The translations under genes and the position numbers were made by a program. Under the pieces are notes generated by a model that searched no databases, was not told where the DNA came from, and saw only the letters and a list, made by a program, of their open reading frames with translations. Below, in pieces: positions 52,127 to 61,900 of a DNA stretch of 64,000 nt. Positions within the stretch are counted from its first letter, which is position 1; the number at the start of each line of letters is the position of its first letter. The stretch spans positions 186,001 through 250,000 of the forward strand of contig NC_017770.1 in NCBI RefSeq assembly GCF_000242635.2, in the 5' to 3' direction. The stretch comes from Solitalea canadensis DSM 3403. Lineage in GTDB: Bacteria > Bacteroidota > Bacteroidia > Sphingobacteriales > Sphingobacteriaceae.

Positions 52127-54646
52127 TTATAAATATGGACCTAGAAATCTATGGCCATTTAAATGCATCATGTGAGTTGGAGAATCAGCAAACCAGATTT
52201 CAGTTTCCCATGATATGTCATTAAAATATTTTTTCATCGTTTTTCGATCTGGAAATGCTGTAACATACACTAAGCCTGCAGTTGAATTTTCAAATATTTT
52301 TGCAAGTTCATTATGTCTTTTACCATCAACCGGGCCATGACTTGTAACCGATTCGATTAATAACAACCAGTTTTTCTCTTTGTAATAAAGGACCACATCT
52401 GGCATTTTTCCATGATTATCAACTGAAACCCCTAATTCAAGCAATCGCTCTTTTTTAAAATAGCCAGTTTTTGATCCTGTGTCACCTACATATATTAAAT
52501 CAGCACCAGGAGCGAATATTTGACGAAACTCCACGATAATGTCCTTAATTAATTGACTGTGAGCTCCAGCGCTTAATACTATTTCAATATCATCGACATG
52601 AATTTGAGTCTGATTTCTATCACGCTCCATTGCATACCGCTTAATTAAAGTCTCCCGATCATTTAAGAAATTTGATATTTCACTATTCCAATTAGCTGTC
52701 TGATACGATAATAATACTTTGAAAAGTTCCGAAGTTATTTGATAGCATGCCTTAGGAGAGTTTACAGCACGCTTTGGATCGTCAGGATTATATTCTACCA
52801 ATCCTCCATCAACAAATTGATGAAGTGTTTGTCTTCTGAAGGTTTCCCTTGTATTAGGAGCATATGCTTTTCCATAAATTTCCTTAGACCAATCCATAAT
52901 TGGTGTAACTCCAATTAGGGGCCGTTCAATTTGTTGCCAAGATCTATCTGGATGAAGATTTAATAAGGCTAAAAACGTTAGGGCTGATCTTTCATTTAAT
53001 TGTTGTTTTGGCATGCCTAATTCTTTCAGTATTTCTAAAGCTTGATCGATTTTGTTTAGAGATGATAATGGGTTTTCGGTAGAGTTTTCTGCCATACTAT
53101 TTATTTCAGATTCTATTAGTTTATCAATTTCCTTTTGGCTTAATGTTAAATTAGAAACTTGTTCCCCAATTCTTTTTAAAGATGAAGTGGTAGGGTAATG
53201 AATGGATCTTAAATCAGAAGCATTTACCTGCGTATGCCCACCGAACTGGCGATAGTATTTGTCTAATAAAGTAGAATTCAAAAAAACAAATAAACCTTTT
53301 GCAATTGTAGAATTCAGTCCCTTCTTGTTCTTATGAAAAACATTCAATTTATTTTCAAAGCCAATAAAATCACCAGGCAATGAAGAATCATAATAAGTTG
53401 AAATAATTCTTCGTTTTTCCTCTTTACTGCTAAATCGACGAGTAATAACATAATGTCCTGTATGCTGCCAAAGTGATGATTTAGTTTTTTTTGAAACCAT
53501 TATAGCATTTGGTTTCTTTGAATCTTTTGGCCAATTCACAACACTATTTAGATGGATAGGATATATTAATGGAGCTGAACCAGTTTCATAATCTTTTCGT
53601 AAATCCTCAATATTTCTAAAATCTACCACTGGACCTGTACTGACCTCTATATCCAAATCTTCTAACGCTGAATTAAAACAGGACATATAATCCACAATTA
53701 CTTGTTCGCGATCTGTAGCTGCAATGTGAATAAATTTCTGTGAATCATTTGGCTTAACGATGCTTTCAATATTAACTCTTCTGATTGTCATATCAGTAGC
53801 TGTTATTTCTCCACTTAAAATATCCAAAGAAAAGTCAGATTGGGGGCTAGAAGTAATTATAACTTCTTTCTGCTTATTACCTTTTACACAATGAATAATA
53901 ACGTTTTCCTGGAGTACATCATCATCTGAAAATGCATTGTTTCTGCTATCAAATATATGAATGTGACTTATGGACATTTCTTTTAGGAAAAACTCTCTGA
54001 AAGATTGATAATAAGGCCCATTGCAAAAAGATCTTGGAATAATTGCTACCAATTCGCCACCTTCTTTTAATAGCTTAATAGATAAAGCAACGAAGCCAGA
54101 ATATAGATTTACAGTTTCGATCCCTATTTGACTTAGTTTTCGTCTATGCTCACTATTACTATTAATTTTCTTGTAAGGTGGATTCATTATAATATGAGTA
54201 TATAATCCATCCATTTTTATTTCATTATTAGTCAAATATGAAGTGGTTGCTAAAATGAAATCTTCGTTATTAATGGTATACTCAAATCCAATCCCTTTAC
54301 CTTCTGATTCCTTATCACAAAGAGAGAAAGTTTCCTTAATAAATGGTAACACTATATTTTCAATATCATAGGCAGTGACATTTAAAGTTGATACTGTACC
54401 TCTATTTAATGATTCTTCAGTAAATGCTGCAGAAAGGGAACCTACACCTGCTCCTGGATCAAGGAGTTTTATATCTCCGCTCAGGTTTGTAAATAATGAA
54501 GCCATAAACTTACAGATTGGAGCTGATGTAAAATATTGACCCAATTCTGCCTTCTTTTTGGAATTGAGTCTTTCGTTAGCTTCAATGCGTAATGAGTCAA
54601 CTACGGACAAGATACTTGGCATATTAATTTGTTCAATCTTCATCAT
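52127..54646 (-). CDS. Fused N6-adenine methylase and BsuBI/PstI-like endonuclease
   Basis: 839 residues. An Eco57I/M.BsuBI-like methylase occupies roughly residues 20-490: QYFTSAPICKFMASLF, SAM-binding LLDPGAGVGSLSAAF near 62, and the catalytic IIMNPPYKKI near 152. After a helical linker, the last ~240 residues match the BsuBI/PstI endonuclease: SAGAHSQLIKDIIVEF, VGDTGSKTGYFKKERLLELG, then MPDVVLYYKEKNWLLLIESV (near 745-765) and SHGPVDGKRHNELAKIF. BsuBI and PstI systems normally have separate genes, so the fusion is notable. The expected target, by family, is a CTGCAG-like site, unproven here. It leads the three-gene operon. Confidence 0.88.
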   Translation of the reverse strand: MMKIEQINMPSILSVVDSLRIEANERLNSKKKAELGQYFTSAPICKFMASLFTNLSGDIKLLDPGAGVGSLSAAFTEESLNRGTVSTLNVTAYDIENIVLPFIKETFSLCDKESEGKGIGFEYTINNEDFILATTSYLTNNEIKMDGLYTHIIMNPPYKKINSNSEHRRKLSQIGIETVNLYSGFVALSIKLLKEGGELVAIIPRSFCNGPYYQSFREFFLKEMSISHIHIFDSRNNAFSDDDVLQENVIIHCVKGNKQKEVIITSSPQSDFSLDILSGEITATDMTIRRVNIESIVKPNDSQKFIHIAATDREQVIVDYMSCFNSALEDLDIEVSTGPVVDFRNIEDLRKDYETGSAPLIYPIHLNSVVNWPKDSKKPNAIMVSKKTKSSLWQHTGHYVITRRFSSKEEKRRIISTYYDSSLPGDFIGFENKLNVFHKNKKGLNSTIAKGLFVFLNSTLLDKYYRQFGGHTQVNASDLRSIHYPTTSSLKRIGEQVSNLTLSQKEIDKLIESEINSMAENSTENPLSSLNKIDQALEILKELGMPKQQLNERSALTFLALLNLHPDRSWQQIERPLIGVTPIMDWSKEIYGKAYAPNTRETFRRQTLHQFVDGGLVEYNPDDPKRAVNSPKACYQITSELFKVLLSYQTANWNSEISNFLNDRETLIKRYAMERDRNQTQIHVDDIEIVLSAGAHSQLIKDIIVEFRQIFAPGADLIYVGDTGSKTGYFKKERLLELGVSVDNHGKMPDVVLYYKEKNWLLLIESVTSHGPVDGKRHNELAKIFENSTAGLVYVTAFPDRKTMKKYFNDISWETEIWFADSPTHMMHLNGHRFLGPYL

Positions 54647-54735
54647 AACCTTATTAAAAAAGATTGAATATTGATCCTTTTAAAGGTTATAACAATATAG
54701 TTTAAAAACTTAATTGTGCAAATTAGTGAAAACTG

Positions 54736-54787
54736 GGGAAGAGTTCCCAAAGTACAACGTACTTTTATTAACGTTTTGCAATTGCAA
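54736..54787. promoter_or_regulatory. Three adjacent palindromes upstream of the restriction operon
   Basis: GGGAA/TTCCC (54736-54748), AAAGTAC-AAC-GTACTTT (54749-54765) and TTGCAATTGCAA (54776-54787) lie 90-140 bp before the R-M start. Such clustered dyads resemble operator boxes for a small HTH controller. An XRE gene of suitable size is just beyond the IS. Confidence 0.5.
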
Positions 54788-55260
54788 GAGGTATTATAGG
54801 CTTTGTAAATGTGCAAATGTTTTTTTATTATCCTGATTATAAGTATGTTGTTAAGTATATTGTAACCTTGCCATCCTGACGTTTGCAAAGGTGTGCAGAA
54901 TGCACTGTTTTGATCGGTTAGGGTGATGGGGATTTTGCAGGATCTGTTTGATGCGATTTTCGTGAAATCTGAATGTTTGAATTTTAATGATTGGGTCTCT
55001 CTATTTGGTTTTCATATGATGTTAATGAATTCTCTTCGCTTAATTTAACTTTAATTATTTCCTCTTTAATTAAAAAAAGCCACAAATATCAATTGTATTT
55101 ACTGCGGTTCCATTTTACATTTGTGTAATGATAAAGTAGATAACAAGATTGCAGAAATGAACCTTAAATACTGGTAGGATAAAGCATGGATAGTGTATGA
55201 AGAGAGTATCAATTTTGTTTTTCTTGAGTAAAAATCTATGAAAGAATTTGAATCACAACA
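54788..55260. other. Gene-free region between the R-M operon leader and the IS element
   Basis: No supported gene. Short frames on either strand have non-protein-like composition. It probably carried the promoter and the original link between the XRE regulator gene and the restriction operon before the IS inserted. Confidence 0.4.
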
Positions 55261-55296
55261 AAAAAATGCCTTACAAAAGTGTAAGGCATTTTTTTT
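55261..55296 (+). terminator. Intrinsic terminator just left of the IS element
   Basis: AAAAAATGCCTTACA pairs with TGTAAGGCATTTTTT over a 4-nt loop and is followed by T8. It is nearly symmetrical, so it could act in both directions. It ends 8 bp before the IS. Confidence 0.8.
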
Positions 55297-55345
55297 GTTG
55301 TTAGTGTCCCGTCCTGAAATAGCGATACACAAAAAAAGAATCGTT

Positions 55346-55771
55346 ATGGAAACCAAGCATTATGAGAAACGAAGTCAACGAGATTACAGTATGTCGTTTA
55401 AGCTTCAAGTCGTACAGGAAGTAGAACAAGGAGAGTTATCCACCACAGGGGCCCAGCGTAAGTATGGAATCCAGGCCCGTTCCACCATAGTGAATTGGTT
55501 ACGAAAATATGGTAACTTGGACTGGGAAAATCAAACACCTTCGAATATGCCTAAAACCCCGGAGCAAAAGATTCTGGAACTTGAGGCCAAGGTAAAACTG
55601 CTGGAGAAACAGAAAGCCACCCTGGAGCGTCAAGCCTATGTAGCTGACAAGAAAGTGATCATTTTCGATATGATGATCGATCTTGCTGAACAGGAATATA
55701 AAATCGACATCCGAAAAAACTTACCACCCGAACAATCGATCGATTTAAAGAACAAAACCAAGAAACCTTAG
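55346..55771 (+). CDS. IS3-family transposase OrfA
   Basis: 141 residues from the ATG at 55346; an upstream frame from 55238 crosses the IS end and is not real. A helix-turn-helix domain (MSFKLQVVQEVEQGELSTTG, AQRKYGIQARSTIVNWLRKY) is followed by a leucine-zipper-like helix (EQKILELEAKVKLLEKQKAT). It binds the IS ends. Its stop codon overlaps the start of OrfB by one base, so a frameshift or coupled initiation makes the full transposase. Confidence 0.93.
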   Translation: METKHYEKRSQRDYSMSFKLQVVQEVEQGELSTTGAQRKYGIQARSTIVNWLRKYGNLDWENQTPSNMPKTPEQKILELEAKVKLLEKQKATLERQAYVADKKVIIFDMMIDLAEQEYKIDIRKNLPPEQSIDLKNKTKKP

Positions 55772-56637
55772 TGTTTTCCTGTCATTTGTTCGGGATAGAC
55801 AGACAGGTTTATTACCGTAAACTCAAAAGAAAGGCCATCAAACAACATAAGGCAATGAAAGTGATGAATCTGGTAAGGAGCAAACGAATGCACATGCCCA
55901 GGCTGGGCGGAAAGAAGTTGTACTGTTTATTGAAGGAAGACCTAAAAGCGCTAAAAATAGGGCGAGACAAGCTTTTTGACATCCTTAGGGCTAACCATTT
56001 ACTAGTGCCTCCTAAGCGGAGCTATCTGGTTACTACCAATTCGCATCATCGGTTCAGGAAGCATTCCAATCTTATTGCAGAGATGGAAATTCATCGACCC
56101 GAGCAGGTATGGGTGTCAGACATTACTTACATTGGCAAACGAGATAAGCCTTGTTACCTGAGCTTGGTTACCGATGCTTATTCAAAGAAAATAATGGGTT
56201 ATTATGTAGCCGACAACCTGAATACGGAAAGCAGTTTACAAGCATTGAAAATGGCTATTAAACAACGAGTGTATAAAACAGCACCCTTGATCCATCATTC
56301 AGACCGAGGGCTTCAATACTGTGCCCAGGACTATCAACATGAATTGATCAGTAATAAGATAAAATGCAGCATGACCCAGCATTCCGACCCGTATGAGAAT
56401 GCTGTTGCTGAACGGGTAAACGGTATATTAAAACAGGAATTTAGGATTGATACTCATTATCTGGACTTAAAGACAATGAAAACTATTGTAAAAGAGTCTA
56501 TTGATATTTATAACAATCAACGTCCGCATTATTCCAATTTTATGCATACGCCTAATCAGATGCACCAGCAAAATGAAATTAAAATGAGAACCTATAAAAC
56601 AAAAACTAGCAGCAAACTTGAATTTGCTGCTAGCTAA
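55771..56637 (+). CDS. IS3-family transposase OrfB (rve integrase core)
   Basis: 288 residues starting at a GTG that overlaps the OrfA stop. An HTH_21-like N-terminus (GGKKLYCLLKEDLKALKIGR) is followed by the DDE catalytic domain: WVSDITYIGKRD, LIHHSDRGLQY and NAVAERVNGILKQEF, so all three acidic residues are present. The end is FMHTPNQMHQ. This completes an apparently functional element. Confidence 0.93.
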   Translation: MFSCHLFGIDRQVYYRKLKRKAIKQHKAMKVMNLVRSKRMHMPRLGGKKLYCLLKEDLKALKIGRDKLFDILRANHLLVPPKRSYLVTTNSHHRFRKHSNLIAEMEIHRPEQVWVSDITYIGKRDKPCYLSLVTDAYSKKIMGYYVADNLNTESSLQALKMAIKQRVYKTAPLIHHSDRGLQYCAQDYQHELISNKIKCSMTQHSDPYENAVAERVNGILKQEFRIDTHYLDLKTMKTIVKESIDIYNNQRPHYSNFMHTPNQMHQQNEIKMRTYKTKTSSKLEFAAS

Positions 56638-56712
56638 AATTGTACTTTTATTTACCTTTAATCCTGTATCATTATTCCAGGACTAGACATAGCATTAATA
56701 GATAAATAGGAC

Positions 56713-56994
56713 CTACTTTTTAGCTTTTCTATCTTTTCGTAATGGCGGATAATTGGGTATCTCGAATTCAAAATCCAAAAGTTCTCTAGGGTGTACTTCT
56801 AAAGCTCTTGCAATTGCCGCGATGTTACTAATAGAGGTGTTGCTTATTCCTCTTTCAATTCTTCCTATTTGAGCTATATTGAAACCAGTTCTATCAACTA
56901 TGTCTTCCTGAACTATACCCTTAATTTCCCTTATCTCTCGGATTCTCTTTCGAATATTATCAATAAATTCTTGGTCTCTATATTGTTCGCTCAT
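56713..56994 (-). CDS. XRE-family HTH regulator (possible R-M controller)
   Basis: 93 residues with a single lambda-repressor-type helix-turn-helix: IRKRIREIREIKGIVQEDIV, FNIAQIGRIERGISNTSISN and IARALEVHPRELLDFEF. Size and sequence resemble C-proteins of type II restriction systems and small phage-like repressors. It points toward the restriction operon on the same strand, but the IS lies between. A perfect 19-bp-arm palindrome sits 22 bp upstream of its start and is a likely self-operator. Confidence 0.88.
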   Translation of the reverse strand: MSEQYRDQEFIDNIRKRIREIREIKGIVQEDIVDRTGFNIAQIGRIERGISNTSISNIAAIARALEVHPRELLDFEFEIPNYPPLRKDRKAKK

Positions 56995-57015
56995 GGAACA
57001 AATAGACTATTGATT

Positions 57016-57057
57016 AATTATATTTATTAGTGCATATTTGCACTAATAAATATAATT
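57016..57057. promoter_or_regulatory. Perfect 19-bp-arm palindrome upstream of the XRE gene
   Basis: AATTATATTTATTAGTGCA (57016-57034) and its exact complement TGCACTAATAAATATAATT (57039-57057) flank a TATT loop. It overlaps the expected XRE promoter. It is a likely operator for autoregulation, or a bidirectional terminator. Confidence 0.65.
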
Positions 57058-57537
57058 GTTAAATTTGATATACTTTAAGTTATAATTAGAAATAAAGAAA
57101 ATATAAAAGAATACTTTATTTTCGCATAGTTTAAATGCAAAAACTAAGTATTCACTTAAAGAGTCTCGCCACTAAAACGACCAATTTTATCAACCGCGAG
57201 AAATAAGTGAAGTGCCCATACCTTATTGATTCAATAGGGTTGGGCTCACTTAAGTCTTTTGGGTTGTCTTATTATTTTATAAATAATGAGAACGGGTGCT
57301 TGGTCGTACCTTGTGCAAAAGAAAGTGAGTTCCAACCCTATTGTATTTTAATTGGTTTCCCTCTTCTTTCTGACTCTTTTAAAATTCAACCAATTTAAAA
57401 GAGAAATATGAAGTCTTCCCGAATCAAACAGCAATTCGAAAAGCTACCACCCTGAAAGGATAGATGCTTCACGCATCCGGCTCATTATGCCGTAACTTCT
57501 TAACAACCAATCAATTTTTCAATCAATCTTAAAAGCT
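57058..57537. other. Intergenic region before the TlpA/SusC/SusD operon
   Basis: No supported gene in 480 bp. An imperfect stem-loop lies at about 57204-57252 (TAAGTGA...GCCCA against TGGGC-TCACTTA, with a second TATTGA/TCAATA stem inside). It could be a leader element of the SusCD operon. Short ORFs here look like noise. Confidence 0.45.
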
Positions 57538-58905
57538 ATGAACACGAAATCAAGCTTAATGGGATGGCTATGGCCCCTGTTAAAGGTCCGTTCCCCCTAT
57601 GCACACTATCTACTACTGCTGCTTTTATGCACCAATCATCTTTTTGCCCAGGCACTAAAGCCGGGTGATAAAGTACCTGATATTGCGCTCCGCAGCCTGG
57701 TCAACTATCCAAGTTCAAACCTCAAACTATCCGATTTTAAAGGCAAACTCCTCATCCTTGATTTTTGGGCCACCTGGTGCAGCCCTTGCGTGGCTGCTTT
57801 TCCTAAAATGGACAGTCTACGTAAAACCTTTGGTGATCAACTGTTTATTCTTCCGGTAACGGATCAGCCAGTGGCCATTGTGGCAAGCTTTCTTAATGGC
57901 ATGCAAAAAGCAAACGGCCGGAAAGGCTTTTCAGCCTGCGGCGATACACAGCTGAAAAAGCTGTTCCCTTATCAGCAGCTTCCGCACTATGTGTGGATCG
58001 ATGGTGATGGCGTGGTCTTGGCTATTACCGATGGTCAGCAGGTAAATTCCGCCAATATTCAACAGGTACTCGACAAACAGCCTGTCCATCTTAAACTAAA
58101 GAAAGACCACGCGAAGCCTTATGATCCCACTCAACCCTTACTGGCCGGTAAAAACAATATCTCTGCTAACAGCATCTTAAATTCCCATGTACTCACCTCT
58201 TACGTTGAAGGCTATCCTTCCCTATTGAAAGCAAATGTTACGGGGGATAGCGTGTGGTCGGTAGTCGGTTTAAACCTAAGTATTGCCCAGCTCTACAAAC
58301 TGGCTTACAGTCGCTTTGATATGGCGCTCATGAGTAACAATGCCCGCTTGAAGATCCTGACCAAAGACTCCTTACGAGTGACCGGTCCCAATCCCAAGCG
58401 GGTAGGAAAGGACGCCTGGATGGATTGGTACAAGGCCAACGCTTATTGCTATGAAGCCCGCAGGGCAGCGCCGCTGAAAGAAAAAGTATGGGCACAAATG
58501 CAACGGGATCTGGATGAAAGCTTTCCGGACCTGCAGTGTGCCATTGAAAAGCAAACCCTCAAGTGCCTGGTTCTGGTACGCTCAGGCAAGGAAAACCTAC
58601 TGGCAAGTAAGGGCGGAACGCCCCAGCGCGAAGACAATAAGTTCTCGTTCCTGATGCAAAACACCAACTGGCAGTATTTCATCAGCCGCCTACAGCTTTA
58701 CTACCTGCAAACGCTGCCTACGCCACTAATCGATGAAACTGGTATCATGGGCCCGGTTGATCTGAATATTCAGGCTAACCTACAAAACGTGGAGGAGCTC
58801 CAAGCAGCACTTCAACGCTACGGGCTTAACCTGATTGAAGCAGAGCGAACCATTGATGTTATTGTAATCCGCGACCGGGAACTCATCAATTCATCTACCC
58901 ACTAA
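57538..58905 (+). CDS. TlpA-like thioredoxin-fold protein with long C-terminal region
   Basis: 455 residues. An N-terminal signal peptide (YLLLLLLCTNHLFAQ) precedes a thioredoxin-like domain at about 45-190: LLILDFWATWCSPCVAAF with the C-x2-C pair near 85-88 and a later LPHYVWIDGDGVV. A C-terminal region of ~230 residues without a name ends in IEAERTIDVIVIRD. The CSPC pair should make it a periplasmic disulfide reductase or isomerase. It opens the operon, 12 bp before the SusC gene, so it probably assists folding or the substrate route of that locus. Confidence 0.85.
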   Translation: MNTKSSLMGWLWPLLKVRSPYAHYLLLLLLCTNHLFAQALKPGDKVPDIALRSLVNYPSSNLKLSDFKGKLLILDFWATWCSPCVAAFPKMDSLRKTFGDQLFILPVTDQPVAIVASFLNGMQKANGRKGFSACGDTQLKKLFPYQQLPHYVWIDGDGVVLAITDGQQVNSANIQQVLDKQPVHLKLKKDHAKPYDPTQPLLAGKNNISANSILNSHVLTSYVEGYPSLLKANVTGDSVWSVVGLNLSIAQLYKLAYSRFDMALMSNNARLKILTKDSLRVTGPNPKRVGKDAWMDWYKANAYCYEARRAAPLKEKVWAQMQRDLDESFPDLQCAIEKQTLKCLVLVRSGKENLLASKGGTPQREDNKFSFLMQNTNWQYFISRLQLYYLQTLPTPLIDETGIMGPVDLNIQANLQNVEELQAALQRYGLNLIEAERTIDVIVIRDRELINSSTH

Positions 58906-58917
58906 AATTCGACAGTC

Positions 58918-61900
58918 ATGACTAAACGCAATCAAAATATGCTCCTTATTACGATGGCAATCGTAATAGCGATACAATTGCTACTGGCTAGTTATTCCCT
59001 GATAGCCCAGCCCTTAAATGCTGTTAAAGGGAAAATAAGCGATGAAAAAGGTCAACCCTTGCCGGGAGCCACTATTCGGGTTAAAGGAACCACGCTCTCG
59101 GCAATCAGCTCGATTGAAGGAGAATTCACCATTAAGAATGCTCCCGTGCCGCTCACCCTGTCCGTCAGCTACTTGGGCTATAAAAACAAGGAAATAACCG
59201 TAAAACAAGCAGGGGTGTTTATTCATATCTCGCTACAGCCGGCCGATAACGTCTTAAAAGAAATCGTGGTCAGTACCGGCTACCAGCAGGTGCCCTCCGA
59301 AAGGGTTACTGGCTCGGTTACGGTGATTGATCACCAGCTGCTCAATCGAAGGGTAAGTAGCGACATTCTCAGCCGTATTGAAGATGTGGCTTCAGGCGTA
59401 TTGATGGATAGAAGAGAGGGTGGATCCCCTAAACTGGATATTCGCAGCCGGGGTACACTGTTTGCCAGCGATCAGCCACTGATTGTCTTGGATAACTTTC
59501 CTTATGAAGGCGATTTGAACAGCATCAATCCCAATGATATTGCCTCCATTACCGTATTAAAAGATGCAGCCGCCGCTTCCATCTGGGGCGTGCGGGCTAG
59601 CAATGGGGTCATAGTCGTCACCACCAAAAAAGGAGCCTTCAATCAGCCCTTACGGGTAGAGCTGAATAGCTCGGTCACCATGGGCGAAAAGCCCAACTTT
59701 GGTCGTCTGCCCTGGATCACATCCGCTGATTATATCAGCCTTGAAAAGGTACTGTTTGCTAAGGGCTATTACACCGGTGATGAACAGTTTTCCAGTAATA
59801 CCCCCTTAACACCGGTGGTGGAAACCCTAATTGCCCAGCGGGACGGGTTGTTAACCTCCGATCAGGCAGAAAAACAACTGGAAGCCTTTAAACTGAACAA
59901 TGTTCGTAATGATTTTCAGCGCTACCTTTATCGTAACAGTACCATTCAGCAATACGCCCTTAACCTTCAGGGTGGCACGAATAAGCACCGCTATTATTTT
60001 GCTGCCGGTTATGATCGCAATCAGGCCTCAGTAAAACAAAACCGTAATGATCGGTTGAGCATTCGTGCAGCCAATACCTTTTTACCACTGAAGGGACTGG
60101 AGTTGAATGTTGACCTCACTTACACCCAGTCCAATGCGCAAACCAATGGTCTGGCCTATACCGACATTAACAGCGGCGGGGCAGGTAAAAGTATTTATCC
60201 TTACGCGCGGTTGGTGAACGGTGAAGGAGTCCCTGCTGCCATCACTAAAAACTACCGGAATTCATTCCTTAACGAGGCCCAAAGTAAGGGCTTACTTAAC
60301 TGGCAGTATTACCCTCTGCATGAAATTGAACAGAATGATAATACATCGAAAACAGGAAACATACGGCTGAATGCAGGTATAAAATACAGCTTTTTTAAAT
60401 CCTTAAATGGAGAATTCAGATACACCTACCAGCACGCCCAAACAGACCAGCGTAACTTGTATAACCCGGAGAGTTATTACACCCGCGATTTGATCAATCG
60501 TTTTACCAACTTAACAAATGGAACATTAACCCGGCCAATCCCCTTAGGCGGTATCATCGACCAGGGTGTAAATACGTTACAATCGGATGCTGCGCGGGGG
60601 CAACTGAATTTTGAGCAGCAATCCGGTAACCATCACCTATCGGCCCTTGCCGGAATGGAAGTACGCAGGGCAGCGATGAAAGGCAGCGGCAACCGGAACT
60701 ACGGCTACAATGATCAGCTGCTTACCTATTCCTCACTTATTGATTACTCCACTTCCTATACCCTGTACAATGGCAACAGTGGATACATCCCCTTTAGTAA
60801 TTACCGTTTCAGCGACAAGTTTGATGGAGCAGTCTCTTATTATACCAACGCGGCCTACACCTATGCCAATCGCTATACTCTATCGGCCAGCGCCCGCCTG
60901 GATCAAACGAATTTGTTTGGGGTGAAGACCAATCAGAAAGGGGTGCCCTTGTGGTCCGTAGGCGCAAGCTGGGCCATAGATAAAGAGTCTTTTTATCAAT
61001 CAGACTGGCTGCCTGGCCTAAAACTGCGGCTTACCTATGGATACAACGGAAATGTCGATAAAAGCCTGAGCGCTTATACCACGGCTTTATTTTCCGGCTC
61101 TACGGCACCTGCAGGATTTGCCAATGCAGGCATTGTAAATCCGCCCAATCCCGAGTTACGCTGGGAGAAAACAGGTATCCTGAACGCAGGGATAGATTTT
61201 GTGCTAAAAAATAATGTCTTATGGGGAAGCATTGAGTATTATACCAAAAAGGGAACTGATCTGATAGGGGAAGCCCCGGTGGATGCCACAACCGGCATCA
61301 CCAGTTTTAAAGGCAACGTGGCGGCCATTTCCGGCAAAGGACTGGATCTGGTAATAAACGCCCAACCACTTGATGGTGATTTTAAATGGAACAGTTCGGT
61401 ACTGTTTAGTTATGCAGCCGATAAAGTGACGGACTATCTACTGGAAGCCACTAAAACCAGCAGTTTTCTGGGTGATGGTAGTTTAACACGAAATGGTGCT
61501 GGTATATCACCACTGGTGGGCAGGCCGGTATACGGCGTGTACAGCTACCGCTGGGCAGGACTGGATCCGGCCACAGGAGATCCACAAGGCTATTTACCTG
61601 ATGGAATAATTAGCAAGGATTATGTGGCCCTTCTTAACATCCCGCCGAAGGATCTGGTGTATCACGGTCCGGCCCGGCCGCCAATTTTTGGCAGCTTCCG
61701 TAATACGTTTACCTGGAAGAACCTCTTGCTATCAGCCAATCTAACGTACCGTTTCGGGCATTATTTTCATCAGTCCTCGGTTAACTACAGCGCACTGTTC
61801 AGCACTTGGAATGGCAATAAGGATTACGCAGCCCGCTGGCAGCAGCCGGGTGATGAACGATTCACCGATGTGCCTTCCTTGGTTTATCCGGCAAGTCCTG

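Larger units (their letters stand above)
55305..56689 (+). mobile_element. IS3-family insertion sequence, complete (1385 bp)
   Basis: Ends: TGTCCCGTCCTGAAATAGCG at 55305 and, on the complement, TGTCTAGTCCTGGAATAATG at 56689. The inverted repeat extends to a shared GATACA, about 26 bp with few mismatches. TAG flanks both sides (55302-55304 and 56690-56692), a 3-bp target duplication as usual for IS3. Two overlapping transposase ORFs lie inside with no damage, so it may be active. Confidence 0.9.

Noticed and set aside
54643-54888. 81-residue minus-strand ORF upstream of the R-M gene
   Set aside because: Composition is not protein-like, it overlaps the R-M start and the palindrome cluster, and has no recognisable motif.
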